From Opitutus sp. (GTDB lineage: Bacteria; Verrucomicrobiota; Verrucomicrobiia; Opitutales; Opitutaceae), in assembly GCA_009695305.1 (NCBI GenBank), contig SIBG01000032.1:1-42983 (forward strand): a stretch of 42,983 nucleotides of DNA. The letters are read 5' to 3'. The notes beneath the pieces are model-generated. The model saw only the letters and a program-made list of their open reading frames with translations, was not told the origin of the DNA and searched no databases. How positions within the stretch are numbered: position 1 is the first letter of the stretch; each line of letters begins with the position of its first letter. The position numbers and the translations under genes were made by a program. Of this stretch, positions 1 to 7,170 are shown piece after piece.

Positions 1-138
1 TCCGAACTGCCGCTTCCAACGGTGGAATGTGACCTCGGAGATATTATGCTCCTTGCACACTTCCACGATGCTCTTGCCGCCATCGGCTTCCCGCAAAATG
101 CGGATCTTTTGTTCTGTCGTGTGTCTTTTTCCTTTCAT
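1..138 (-). CDS. IS3-family transposase OrfA, N-terminal part
   Basis: Translation of the complement from the ATG at 138 gives a 46-residue N-terminus beginning MKGKRHTTEQKIRIL and containing the helix-turn-helix stretch SIVEVCKEHNISEVTFHRW. This is the classic IS3/IS911 OrfA DNA-binding start: a Thr-Glu-Gln-Lys-Ile opening followed by an HTH ending in (F/Y)xRW. The frame is open to the window edge, so the gene is cut by the window and not shown to be broken. In this family OrfA binds the terminal inverted repeats, and the catalytic DDE domain is supplied by OrfB through ribosomal frameshifting; OrfB would lie further left. No Shine-Dalgarno sequence precedes the ATG. Confidence 0.85.
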   Translation of the reverse strand, partial: MKGKRHTTEQKIRILREADGGKSIVEVCKEHNISEVTFHRWKRQFG

Positions 139-176
139 GGTCTGGGCTCATTTTAGGGCCGCAGACTAACATTACA
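1..176 (-). mobile_element. IS3-family insertion sequence, one terminus (partial)
   Basis: The left edge of the window is the upstream end of an insertion sequence transcribed leftward. It holds the first 46 codons of an OrfA-type transposase (1-138) and about 38 bases of leader. On the minus strand the putative terminus reads TGTAATGTTAGTCTGCGG from position 176, starting with the TG typical of IS3-family ends. The segment is visibly less GC-rich than the DNA to its right. The rest of the element, including its other inverted repeat and any target duplication, lies outside the window, so the exact end at 176 is an estimate. Confidence 0.7.
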
Positions 177-1297
177 AGTGGCCCGGATTTCGGGGGATCA
201 CCGCAACGGCGCCGCTCAGGCCACCTATTCGGTCATCGATATCGGCGTGCTCGGCACCGGCACGCTGAGCCAGGCGGTCGCCATCAACAACGCAGGCCAG
301 GTCGTCGGCGTCAGCTACACCAACGGCACCAACACGGCGCATGCCATTCTCTACAGCAACGGCTCCCTGACTGACCTGGGCCTTTTCGCCAACGGCGGCA
401 CCAGGAGCTACGCGGCTGCGATCAACGATTCCGGCGTGATCGTCGGCGTTGCCGACACCCTGCCGACGTTTGGCGGTGCGACCGTCGCGCATGGGTTTCG
501 CACGACGACCGCCGGCGGGGCCTTCACCGACCTCGGCACCGTCGGGGCCGGCGTGCAGAGCGACGCCCGCGGAATTGCCAACAACGGTGTGATCGTCGGC
601 CAGGCCACTCTCAATGGCGTGGGCGACGGCGGAGCGTTTTATCATAGTGGCGGCACGATGACGATTTTCGGTGGCGTCACCACCAACGCGAACGGCGTGA
701 ACGTCGTCGGTGGCGTCACCACCATCGTCGGCTACACCGATCGGATCGTCGGCAGCGGCGAGAGCGCCTACACCGTCATCGAGGCGTTCACCTACACCGT
801 CGGCGGCGGCATGATCAATATCGGCAGCTTGGGCAACGGCGTCGTGGCCACGATCAGCAAAGCCAACGCGATCAGCTCCACCGGCCTGGTGGTCGACGAA
901 AGCTCGCTCGATTCGCTCAACTACATTCAGCACGCGTTCCGTTACACAGTTGGTGGCGGCATGACCGACCTCGGCACCCTCGGCGGCGAGAGCAGCCACG
1001 CCCTCGCCGTCAACAGCGCTGGCCTCATTGTGGGGGACGCTGACCTTTTCGACTCCACTCACCACGCATTTAGTTTCACCACCGGCGGCACGATGACCGA
1101 TCTCAACACGCTCATTCCCGGAAATTCCGGCTGGACGCTGATCGGCGCGACCGGCGTGAACGACCTCGGCCAAATCGTCGGCTACGGTGCGATCGGCGAC
1201 GAAATCCACGGCTACGTGCTCACGGCGATCCCCGAGCCGGCAACCTCTGTGCGCCACGGCGATAGTCGCGTTTCGCCGACTGGCACCCTCGCGTTGA
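177..1297 (+). pseudogene. HAF-repeat PEP-CTERM exoprotein, truncated by IS and with frameshifted tail
   Basis: From about 214 the frame reads a mature exoprotein start (ATYSVIDIGVLG) followed by HAF-type repeats. Units such as HAILYSNGSLTDLG, HGFRTTTAGGAFTDLG, EAFTYTVGGGMINIG, HAFRYTVGGGMTDLG and HAFSFTTGGTMTDLN alternate with AINNAGQVVG-like linkers. Upstream there is no hydrophobic signal peptide; instead the IS terminus lies about 35 bases before the mature start, so the native 5' end seems to have been removed. The C-terminal sorting motif PEPATS is present (1234-1248), but no transmembrane helix follows in that frame. The +1 frame gives CATAIVAFRRLAPSR and a stop at 1295-1297, which resembles the end of a PEP-CTERM helix plus Arg cluster. 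Intact family members are exported and handled by exosortase/PEP-CTERM systems. This copy is probably non-functional. The in-frame reading that runs on to 1635 overlaps the next gene and is not credible. Confidence 0.75.
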
Positions 1298-1543
1298 GTC
1301 GACGACGCGTGAACAGACGGGAACGCGGCGGGGAGATTGCGCGAGAGAGGAAGGGGCTGCTGTCGGATGAGTATTCTCTCGTGAGAGTATTGATTGGGAC
1401 ACTTTCTGACTCGCGGTGGCCGTGCCGTCGTCCCTGCTCGAATATGTTCGGTGGCGGTGCCGCCGTCGGGCGGAAAGGCTCCGCCCGCGTCAAGCCCGCG
1501 CGCTTGCGCGCGCCGCCCGCCGCCGCATGCTCCCACCACCGCC

Positions 1544-2353
1544 ATGCCCGACGCCGCATCATCCGCCAAACTTTACGAGCAACTCGTCGCCCTCGAGCAG
1601 GACAGCACGGCGTTTGTGCTCGTCGTGCTGGTTGATGCGCTGGGCAGCACGCCCCAGGACACCGGCGCAAAAATGCTCGTGACCAACGCAGGGCGGCACA
1701 CTGGCACCGTGGGCGGCGGCCGGGTCGAGGCCCGGGCGCTCGCGCTGGCGCAGGAAATTCTCGCGAAAAACGAGGCCGCCCCGCGCTTCGTATCCTGGAC
1801 GCTCAAGGGTGACGTCGGCATGACGTGCGGCGGCGCGGTGAAGCTTTATTTCGAGCCGCATCCCGCCGGGGGCGCGGCGTGGACGATTGCGATTTTCGGC
1901 GCGGGCCACATCGCGCAGGCACTCGTGCCCGTGCTCGCGCCGCTACCGTGCCGGCTGCTCGTTTTCGACTCGCGCCCCGAGTGGCTCGAGAAACTTTCCC
2001 GCGCGCGCAATGTCACCGCCACTCACCTCGCCGACCTCGCGCCGGCGATCGATAACCTGCCGGCCGATGCCTTCGTGCTCTGCATGACGCAAGGCCACCG
2101 GACCGACCGGCCCATTCTGCACCGCGCGCTCGCGACCAAGAATTTCCCGTTTGTCGGCGTGATCGGCAGTGACTCAAAGGCGGCGGTCCTGCGCAGGGAA
2201 CTGATTGCCGGCGGCCTCCCGCCGGCCCGCGCGAAAAAATTTCACTGCCCCGTCGGACTCGATTTCGGGACCAATCACCCGCACGAGATCGCCCTCAGTA
2301 TCGCGGCGCAACTGCTCGCGGAACGCGATCGGCTGGCCGCCGAACGTTGTTGA
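1544..2353 (+). CDS. XdhC/CoxI-family molybdoenzyme maturation protein
   Basis: A 269-residue protein with the two parts typical of XdhC/CoxI. The N-terminal domain has the motif GSTPQDTGAKMLV (residues 34-46) and a GMTCGG segment (92-97). The C-terminal Rossmann domain opens with IFGAGHIA (117-124) and has a later GVIGSDSK loop. Family members insert or sulfurate the molybdenum cofactor of xanthine dehydrogenase-type enzymes. No molybdoenzyme gene is visible here, so this is an orphan copy and its partner is unknown. The ATG at 1544 is chosen because the family alignment begins at SAKLYEQLVALE; the open frame extends upstream to 1394, but those 50 residues are Pro/Arg/Ala-rich and not family-like. 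A C-rich leader and no Shine-Dalgarno precede the start. Confidence 0.85.
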   Translation: MPDAASSAKLYEQLVALEQDSTAFVLVVLVDALGSTPQDTGAKMLVTNAGRHTGTVGGGRVEARALALAQEILAKNEAAPRFVSWTLKGDVGMTCGGAVKLYFEPHPAGGAAWTIAIFGAGHIAQALVPVLAPLPCRLLVFDSRPEWLEKLSRARNVTATHLADLAPAIDNLPADAFVLCMTQGHRTDRPILHRALATKNFPFVGVIGSDSKAAVLRRELIAGGLPPARAKKFHCPVGLDFGTNHPHEIALSIAAQLLAERDRLAAERC

Positions 2354-2438
2354 GATTTTCGCGCACCCGCGCCACAAACCGCGGCGTTAGCTACGGAGCC
2401 CACTTCCCCCTCAACCTCGTCTCGTTCCCGTCATCCCC

Positions 2439-3004
2439 ATGAAAAAGCACGTCCTTGGTCCAGCGCTCGCGGCTCTCGCCGCGTTTATGTTCGGTTTCAT
2501 TTACTGGGGCCTGCCGCCCCATCTCGCCTACAAAGCCCTTGGTTCCGTCAGCGACGTGTCCGCCACGGCGCTGGCCGTCGGCAAAATGTTTCCCGCCACG
2601 GGCACCTACCTGCTACCGAGTCCACTGGACGGCGAAAGCAAGGCGAGCGAACTTTCGGCGCGCGCCCGATGGTCGAAGTTCATATCACCAAGGAGCCATT
2701 TACCTTTGCCAGCATGGGCCGGGTCATGGCGTTCGGTTTCCTGCACATGTTCGTGCTAAGCGTGCTGGTGTCGTTCATCCTCTGCGGTCTCGAAAAGTCC
2801 TTTGTCCAGTGGACCTGCCGGGTAAAATTCTGCGCCGCGCTCGGCCTGCTGGTTGCGACCTGCGATCTAGGCCCGACGATCTGGTGGCACCACTCGTTGG
2901 GCTGGTCACTCGGACAGGCCGTCTATGATTTCCTGATGTATACGGTCATCGGTCTCGTGCTGGCGAAATTTGTCACGCCGAAAGCGCCCGCTGCCGTCGC
3001 CTGA
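2439..3004 (+). CDS. Small integral membrane protein, disrupted by a 1-base frameshift
   Basis: Two overlapping frames together make one protein. The first starts at 2439 (MKKHVLGPALAALAAFMFGFI) and is sensible to about 2665, reading through GESKASELSARA. The second continues from there with MVEVHITKEPFTFASMGRVMAFGF and runs to the stop at 3004. The joined length of 566 bases is one short of a multiple of three, so one base is missing around 2660-2668, in the GC-rich run cgcgcgcccg. The repaired product would be about 188 residues, with an N-terminal membrane helix, a soluble loop, and three helices in the second half (FLHMFVLSVLVSFILCG; AALGLLVATC; a C-terminal helix). I do not recognise the family. 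The lesion may be real or a sequencing error. Confidence 0.65.
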
Positions 3005-3106
3005 ATTACGCCCACTTCGCCAACCGGCCGGCGTTGCCCGCGCCGCCGGTTTCGTTTTTTCCGCGATTGCACGGAACCGCCAGACGCCACACGTTTCTCC
3101 TCCGCC

Positions 3107-3751
3107 ATGGTCCGCCTCGTCCGCCTTCATCGCTTGATCGCCCCACTCGCCGCGTTCGCCCTCCCGGCGCCGCTCGACGCCCAGCCGGTGTCGCCGCTCG
3201 CCAGTCCACCGACGGCGACCGCGGCCAGCCCAGCTGCGCCGGCGCCCAGCGCAGCCAAACGCCCCCGCGCCATCTCCCCCGAAGCCGCTGCCGCCCTCGC
3301 GGCGACGATGCCGAAATACGCTCCGCCGCCGCCCAGGCCCCCGCCGACGCCCGAGGAGGATTTGCCCGATCTCCGCGAAACCGACAAGCCCCGCAACGCC
3401 ATCATCCGGCTTCCCAAATACATCGTGCAGGAGCCGAAGTCCCCCATCTTTCGCGAGCGCGACATCAACACGAAACAGGGGCTCGCGAACATCGCGATGC
3501 GCCGCTATCTCAGCGAAGCGGACCGCGCGCTGAACCGATTTAGACTCCCGCTTTTTGGCCTCTCCAACGCCGAGCGTGCGCTCGCAATGTATGCCGAGGA
3601 CGAGCGGCTGAAAAACATGGCCGACCTCGCCGACAACACGAACATGGTCATGCGCTCCGATCCCGCTGCTGGCGCCAAGGTGAAGGAAGCCGCCCAGAAC
3701 ACCTATCAGCGTTGGAGTGATTTCAGCTACAGCCGCGACCGCGCGAAATGA
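3107..3751 (+). CDS. Exported Pro/Ala-rich protein of unknown function
   Basis: A 214-residue protein. The start has Arg residues and a hydrophobic stretch ending in PAPLDAQP, which fits a signal peptide of about 25 residues. A low-complexity Pro/Ala/Ser linker follows (roughly 27-95, including PPPPRPPPTPEE), then a charged C-terminal part with IIRLPKYIVQEPKSPIFRERDINTKQGLANIAMRRYLSEADRALNRF. The 'LPKYIVQEPKSPIFRERD' stretch looks conserved rather than random. Overall composition suggests a periplasmic or envelope protein. No catalytic motif is visible and I do not assign a function. The ATG at 3107 follows a CTCCTCCGCC leader like many others in this window. Confidence 0.65.
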   Translation: MVRLVRLHRLIAPLAAFALPAPLDAQPVSPLASPPTATAASPAAPAPSAAKRPRAISPEAAAALAATMPKYAPPPPRPPPTPEEDLPDLRETDKPRNAIIRLPKYIVQEPKSPIFRERDINTKQGLANIAMRRYLSEADRALNRFRLPLFGLSNAERALAMYAEDERLKNMADLADNTNMVMRSDPAAGAKVKEAAQNTYQRWSDFSYSRDRAK

Positions 3752-3761
3752 GCGAGCAGCC

Positions 3762-3836
3762 CTGAGCGTCAGCTCAGCGATCCGGAAGCCGCTCCACCCT
3801 CCCGGCGCTCACGCGCCGGGCTACCGTCGGATTTCC
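3762..3836. repeat. Intergenic palindromes after the 3107-3751 gene
   Basis: Two perfect hairpins lie just after the stop codon at 3751: CTGAGC-gtca-GCTCAG (3762-3777) and CCCGGCGC-tcac-GCGCCGGG (3801-3820). The second is flanked by a further pair, CGGAA (3783-3787) and TTCCG (3832-3836). No T-run follows, so an ordinary intrinsic terminator is not shown. The arrangement resembles a dispersed palindromic repeat placed between convergent genes, where it may still help end or stabilise transcripts. Confidence 0.5.
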
Positions 3837-3876
3837 GTGCCGGACTTCTCGGGTTAGGCGGTGGCGGCGGACACCG

Positions 3877-4176
3877 TCAGCGCGCGAGCAATTCGCGCGC
3901 GATCTCCGCCCACTCTGCCTCCAGCGTCACGCCCGCGGCGGGCACCGGCCGCCGCGCGCGCGCATACCAGTAGCCCGCGTTGCCGGCATCGCCTTCCTTG
4001 CGGTGCAGATACGCATGCACCCAGGCGCCGTCGCGACCTTTGTCGTCTTGCGCACAGGTGTGCGCTCGCTCCCAGTCACCGCGTCCCTCGAACCACAGCG
4101 CCTGCAACGCTCCACTCACTCCCGTGGGCGGCACGGCGTCGCGCGCCACCGACTGTTGAAATTCTTCAAATGACAT
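3877..4176 (-). CDS. Small conserved hypothetical protein
   Basis: A 99-residue protein starting MSFEEFQQSVARDAVPP and containing LQALWFEGRGDWERAHTCAQDDKGRDGAWVHAYLHRKEGDAGNAGYWYARA. The helix pair 'LW.E..GDW..AH' followed by 'WVHAYLHRKEGD..NA.YWY' is the kind of TPR-like helical hairpin seen in a widespread family of small uncharacterised bacterial proteins, so I regard it as real. The ATG at 4176 fits that start; an in-frame ATG at 4239 would add 21 residues of less plausible sequence. It is transcribed divergently from birA with about 100 bases between. Function unknown; no signal peptide or membrane helix. Confidence 0.75.
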   Translation of the reverse strand: MSFEEFQQSVARDAVPPTGVSGALQALWFEGRGDWERAHTCAQDDKGRDGAWVHAYLHRKEGDAGNAGYWYARARRPVPAAGVTLEAEWAEIARELLAR

Positions 4177-4231
4177 TTGCACCAGCGTGCGTGACACGCT
4201 CTTGATTTCAATCACACAGAGCACCTCTTCG

Positions 4232-4259
4232 CGTCTCACGTCTCCCGTCTCCCGTCAAC
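4232..4259 (+). repeat. Degenerate heptamer tandem repeat (CGTCTCN) upstream of birA
   Basis: Seven-base units CGTCTCA, CGTCTCC, CGTCTCC and a decayed CGTCAAC run head to tail and end about 20 bases before the birA start at 4281. They lie in the divergent gap between birA and the minus-strand gene starting at 4176. The unit differs from those of the next two intergenic gaps, but the length (7) and the place (just before a start codon) are the same. Confidence 0.6.
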
Positions 4260-4280
4260 TGTCGCCTGTCCTCCCTCCCA

Positions 4281-5270
4281 ATGCCCACCGCCGAGCACTT
4301 CATCCTGCGCGAGCTCCTCGCCCGCGATTCGCACTGGATTTCCGGCACCACGCTCGCCACAAAACTCGGCGTGAGCCGCGTCGCCGTGTGGCAGCACATG
4401 GAAAAATTGCGGGCGGCCGGATTCGTGTTCGAGGCCCAGCGCGCGCGCGGCTACCGCCTCACCGCGCCGCCCGGCACCCCGCACGCCGCGCTGATCGAGA
4501 CGCAACTCAAGGTGCGGCCGCGCGGCTTCTCGCTGCTCGTCCTGGACGAAATCGACAGCACCAACGACGAAGCCGCGCGCCAGCTGGCCAGCGGCCGCGC
4601 CGCGCCCTTCGCGGTGATTGCGCGACGCCAGACCAGCGGCCGCGGCCGCCTCGGGCGCGCCTGGCACAGCGCGGCGAACGGCAATCTCTACGTCAGCGTG
4701 GCGTTCCGCCCGCGCGTCCCACCGGAGCGGATGGGCGCCTTCACGCTCTGGATGGGCCTCAACGTCTGCGAGCTCATCGCCAATTTCACCCGCCTCACCC
4801 CCAGTCTGAAATGGCCCAACGACATCCTCTTCGACGGCCGCAAGGCCGGCGGTATGCTGACCGAGGCGCGGGTCGATGCCGACCAGATCCGCGATCTCGT
4901 CTTCGGCCTCGGCCTCAATCTCAACAGCCCCGCCGATGGCTGGCCCGGCGACCTCGCCCGCCGCGCCGTTTCACTTGCCGAGGTCGGCGGCACGCCCCTC
5001 GACTTCAACCGCTTCACCGCCGCGCTCCTCGGCCGCGTGTTGCTCGCCTACCAAAAATTCATGGACGGCGATTACACGAAGACCTTTGCCGATCTCTGGC
5101 ACCGCTTCGACGGATTGCGCGGCCGGTCCATCGTGCTCGTCGAGGCCGGCCGCCGTCATCACGGCACCGTCTCCGGCCTCGACGACGAAGGTGCGTTGCT
5201 GTTGCGCGACGCCCACGGCCGCACCCACCGTTTTCGCGCCGGCGAGGTCACGGTGGAAAAGGCAAGTTGA
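4281..5270 (+). CDS. birA: Bifunctional biotin ligase/repressor BirA
   Basis: A 329-residue class II biotin protein ligase. It activates biotin with ATP and transfers it to the target lysine of the biotin carrier protein of acetyl-CoA carboxylase. An N-terminal winged helix-turn-helix (about residues 8-60, with SGTTLATKLGVSRVAVWQHMEKL) would allow DNA binding as in E. coli BirA. The catalytic domain has the biotinyl-AMP loop GRGRLGRAW (120-128), KWPND (177-181) and the GRKAGG segment (186-191) carrying the catalytic lysine. The C-terminal SH3-like domain is present (about 283-327, GRSIVLVEAGRRHHGTV...). Length is normal for the class. Its stop codon lies inside a TTGAGGG repeat leading to the ABC gene at 5313. 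An autoregulatory operator was not identified. Confidence 0.95.
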   Translation: MPTAEHFILRELLARDSHWISGTTLATKLGVSRVAVWQHMEKLRAAGFVFEAQRARGYRLTAPPGTPHAALIETQLKVRPRGFSLLVLDEIDSTNDEAARQLASGRAAPFAVIARRQTSGRGRLGRAWHSAANGNLYVSVAFRPRVPPERMGAFTLWMGLNVCELIANFTRLTPSLKWPNDILFDGRKAGGMLTEARVDADQIRDLVFGLGLNLNSPADGWPGDLARRAVSLAEVGGTPLDFNRFTAALLGRVLLAYQKFMDGDYTKTFADLWHRFDGLRGRSIVLVEAGRRHHGTVSGLDDEGALLLRDAHGRTHRFRAGEVTVEKAS

Positions 5271-5301
5271 GGGTTGAGGGCTCTCGTCTCACCGTTGAGG
5301 G
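5266..5301 (+). repeat. TTGAGGG heptamer repeats between birA and the ABC ATPase gene
   Basis: Three copies of GTTGAGGG lie at 5266-5273, 5273-5280 and 5294-5301. The first two are tandem at a 7-base period and the first contains the birA stop codon. The block ends 11 bases before the ATG at 5313. It fills nearly all of the 42-base gap and appears to be a second member of the heptamer-type repeats in this operon region. Confidence 0.6.
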
Positions 5302-5312
5302 TCTCATACCGC

Positions 5313-6308
5313 ATGTCCGAATCGATCCCACCCGCCATTGAGGTTTCGCACCTCGTTAAGACCTACGCCGGGGTCACTGCGGTCAGCGACATCAGCTTCA
5401 CGGTCGCGCGCGGAGAGATCATCGGCTTCCTCGGCCCCAACGGCGCGGGCAAATCCACCACGATGCGCATTCTCACCGGCTACCTGCCCGCCACCTCCGG
5501 CCGCGTCGAAATCTGTGGCGTGTCGGTCGCCGCCCACCCCGATGACATCAAGCGCCGCATCGGTTACATGCCCGAGAACAATCCGCTGCCCGAGGACATG
5601 CGCGTCTCTGAATATCTCTACTTTCGCGGCCGCCTGAAGGAGATTCCCCGCCGTAAACTCGGCCCGCGCATCGACGAGGTGCTCGAACTCGGCGACTTGA
5701 AACGCGTCCGCCACAAAATCATCGGACAGCTCTCGAAAGGTTACCGCCAGCGGGTCGGCATCGCGGAGGCCATCCTCGCCGAGCCGCCCGTGATTATCAT
5801 GGACGAGCCCACCATCGGCCTCGATCCGCATCAGATTCTCATCGTGCGCGATCTCATCGCCAGCCTCCGCGGCCGGATGACAGTGCTGATCTCCTCCCAT
5901 ATCTTGCCGGAGATTGAAATGACCTGCGATCGCGTGCTCATCATCAACCAGGGCCGCGTCGTGGCGCAGGGCACGCCCGCCGCGCTGCGCCGCGAGATCC
6001 TCGGCCGCTCAATTTACCAGCTCCAACTCGCCGGCGATCCTGGCGCGCTGCCGGCGCTGCTCACCACCATCGAGGCCACGCTACACCTGACCGCGCAGGG
6101 CGAACCGGATGCCGCCGGGTTTCGCACGGTCACGCTCACCGCTGAACGCGACGACGAGCTGGGCGAGGCCATCCTCCGCGTGCTCCTCGCCAACAACTTT
6201 CGGGTCCGCGCGCTGAGCCACGCCCTCCCCACGCTCGAGGACGTGTTCCTGGCCGCCACCCGCCGGAGTTGGGACGCCATCGCCGCGCCCAAGCGCGCCG
6301 CGAAATGA
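5313..6308 (+). CDS. ABC transporter ATP-binding protein, GldA type
   Basis: A 331-residue ABC ATPase with Walker A GPNGAGKS (41-48), signature LSKGYRQR (140-147), Walker B VIIMDEP (160-166) and the switch histidine in ISSH (193-196). At the Q-loop the sequence is GYMPENNPLP, with Glu where most ABC proteins have Gln; this is characteristic of GldA-like ATPases. A C-terminal extension of about 100 residues after the nucleotide-binding domain is also usual. It would power the membrane protein encoded next. In Bacteroidota the GldA/F/G trio is needed for gliding; in other phyla the same trio is widespread and its substrate unknown. The start at 5313 is preferred to an in-frame ATG at 5274, which lies in repeat sequence. 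Confidence 0.92.
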   Translation: MSESIPPAIEVSHLVKTYAGVTAVSDISFTVARGEIIGFLGPNGAGKSTTMRILTGYLPATSGRVEICGVSVAAHPDDIKRRIGYMPENNPLPEDMRVSEYLYFRGRLKEIPRRKLGPRIDEVLELGDLKRVRHKIIGQLSKGYRQRVGIAEAILAEPPVIIMDEPTIGLDPHQILIVRDLIASLRGRMTVLISSHILPEIEMTCDRVLIINQGRVVAQGTPAALRREILGRSIYQLQLAGDPGALPALLTTIEATLHLTAQGEPDAAGFRTVTLTAERDDELGEAILRVLLANNFRVRALSHALPTLEDVFLAATRRSWDAIAAPKRAAK

Positions 6309-6408
6309 CCGAATGACCAATCTCTCAGGACCAATGATCGAACCACCTCGCACCGCCGCTGTCTTTTTTCCGTCAATGGACATTTGTCATTGGTCATCGG
6401 TCATTCCA
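6304..6408. repeat. Stop-to-start hairpin built from CATTGGT-type heptamers
   Basis: The left arm AATGACCGAATGACCAAT (6304-6321) includes the TGA stop of the ATPase gene (6306-6308). The right arm ATTGGTCATCGGTCATT (6389-6405) ends three bases before the permease ATG at 6408. The arms pair over their full length with a single bulged base. The right side is also a run of heptamers with consensus CATTGGT starting at 6381, 6388, 6395 and 6402, the last ending on the A of the start codon. The gap also holds a T6 tract (6363-6368). It could modulate coupling between the two genes; this is inferred from structure only. Confidence 0.7.
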
Positions 6409-7169
6409 TGAAACACTTTTTCACGCTCCTCAGCCACGAGATCCGCATGTTGCTCGTCAGCCCAGGCACCTATGTCGCGGCCACGGCGTTTCTCGGTTTC
6501 ATGGGTTTTATTTTCATCGCGATTCTCGAAAATTATAGCGCCGCTCCCCAGGACTCGTCGCCCGCGCAGGAGTTTTTCCAACTCTATTTCCTGCCCGTGT
6601 TTTTCATGGTGCCGCTCCTCACGATGAAGTGCCTCGCCGAAGAGCGCCGGCTCGGCACGATGGAGACCCTGCTCACCACGTCGGTGACCACGACCGAAGT
6701 CGTCCTCGGCAAATTCGGCGCCGCGTATTTCCTCTACCTGGTGCTGTGGGGCTCGACGGGCGGCCTGTTCTACATCCTGAAAAAATTCGCCGGCGACGCG
6801 CACCTCCTCGATCCAGGCCCGCTCATCGGCGGCTACGCCTTCATCGCGGTCTCCGGACTCTTCTTCGTCGCCATCGGGGTCTTCGCGAGCTCGTTCTCCC
6901 GCAGTCAGGCCGTCGCCGGCATTCTCTCCTTCGTGCTGCTCGCCGCCCTCATCCTCGGCAGCCGCTACCTCGCCGATGCGGCGTTCCTGGATCATGAGTC
7001 ACTCCGCCCGCTCAAGGACGCCGTCGCCTACGCCCAGGTGTCCGCCCACTACGATGACTTCACTCGCGGCGTGATCGACACGCGCCAACTCCTCTTCTAC
7101 CTGAGTGGCACGGTGCTCGCGCTCATCTTCACCATCTTCACCGTCGAGGCGAAGATTCTGCAAAGCTGA
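6408..7169 (+). CDS. ABC-2 type permease, GldF-like
   Basis: A 253-residue polytopic membrane protein beginning MKHFFTLLSHEIRMLLVSPGTYVAA, the standard opening of GldF-type ABC-2 permeases, where a cytoplasmic amphipathic helix precedes the first membrane span. Further spans are seen at FFQLYFLPVFFMVPLLTM, AAYFLYLVLWGSTGGLFYIL, GYAFIAVSGLFFVAIGVFASSF, AVAGILSFVLLAALILG and a C-terminal LLFYLSGTVLALIFTIFTVEA. The stretch RRLGTMETLLTTSVTTTEVVLGKF is the conserved ABC-2 cytoplasmic loop that contacts the ATPase. It sits between its ATPase gene and a GldG-like gene, with one base separating its stop from the next ATG. The ATG at 6408 gives the family start; an upstream in-frame ATG at 6384 lies inside the intergenic repeat. 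Confidence 0.92.
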   Translation: MKHFFTLLSHEIRMLLVSPGTYVAATAFLGFMGFIFIAILENYSAAPQDSSPAQEFFQLYFLPVFFMVPLLTMKCLAEERRLGTMETLLTTSVTTTEVVLGKFGAAYFLYLVLWGSTGGLFYILKKFAGDAHLLDPGPLIGGYAFIAVSGLFFVAIGVFASSFSRSQAVAGILSFVLLAALILGSRYLADAAFLDHESLRPLKDAVAYAQVSAHYDDFTRGVIDTRQLLFYLSGTVLALIFTIFTVEAKILQS

Positions 7170-7170
7170 C

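Noticed and set aside
1371..1390. CTCTC-gt-GAGAG inverted repeat in the gap before the XdhC-family gene
   Set aside because: Too short and without a T-run or box sequences to call a terminator or operator. The rest of the 1298-1543 gap holds nothing I can support.
1394..1543. Upstream extension of the XdhC-family gene
   Set aside because: The extra 50 residues are Pro/Ala/Arg-rich, outside the family alignment, and the region overlaps the decayed gene's read-through.
4232..6408. Heptamer repeats considered as a CRISPR array
   Set aside because: Units are 7 bases without spacers and there are no cas genes, so they are short tandem repeats.
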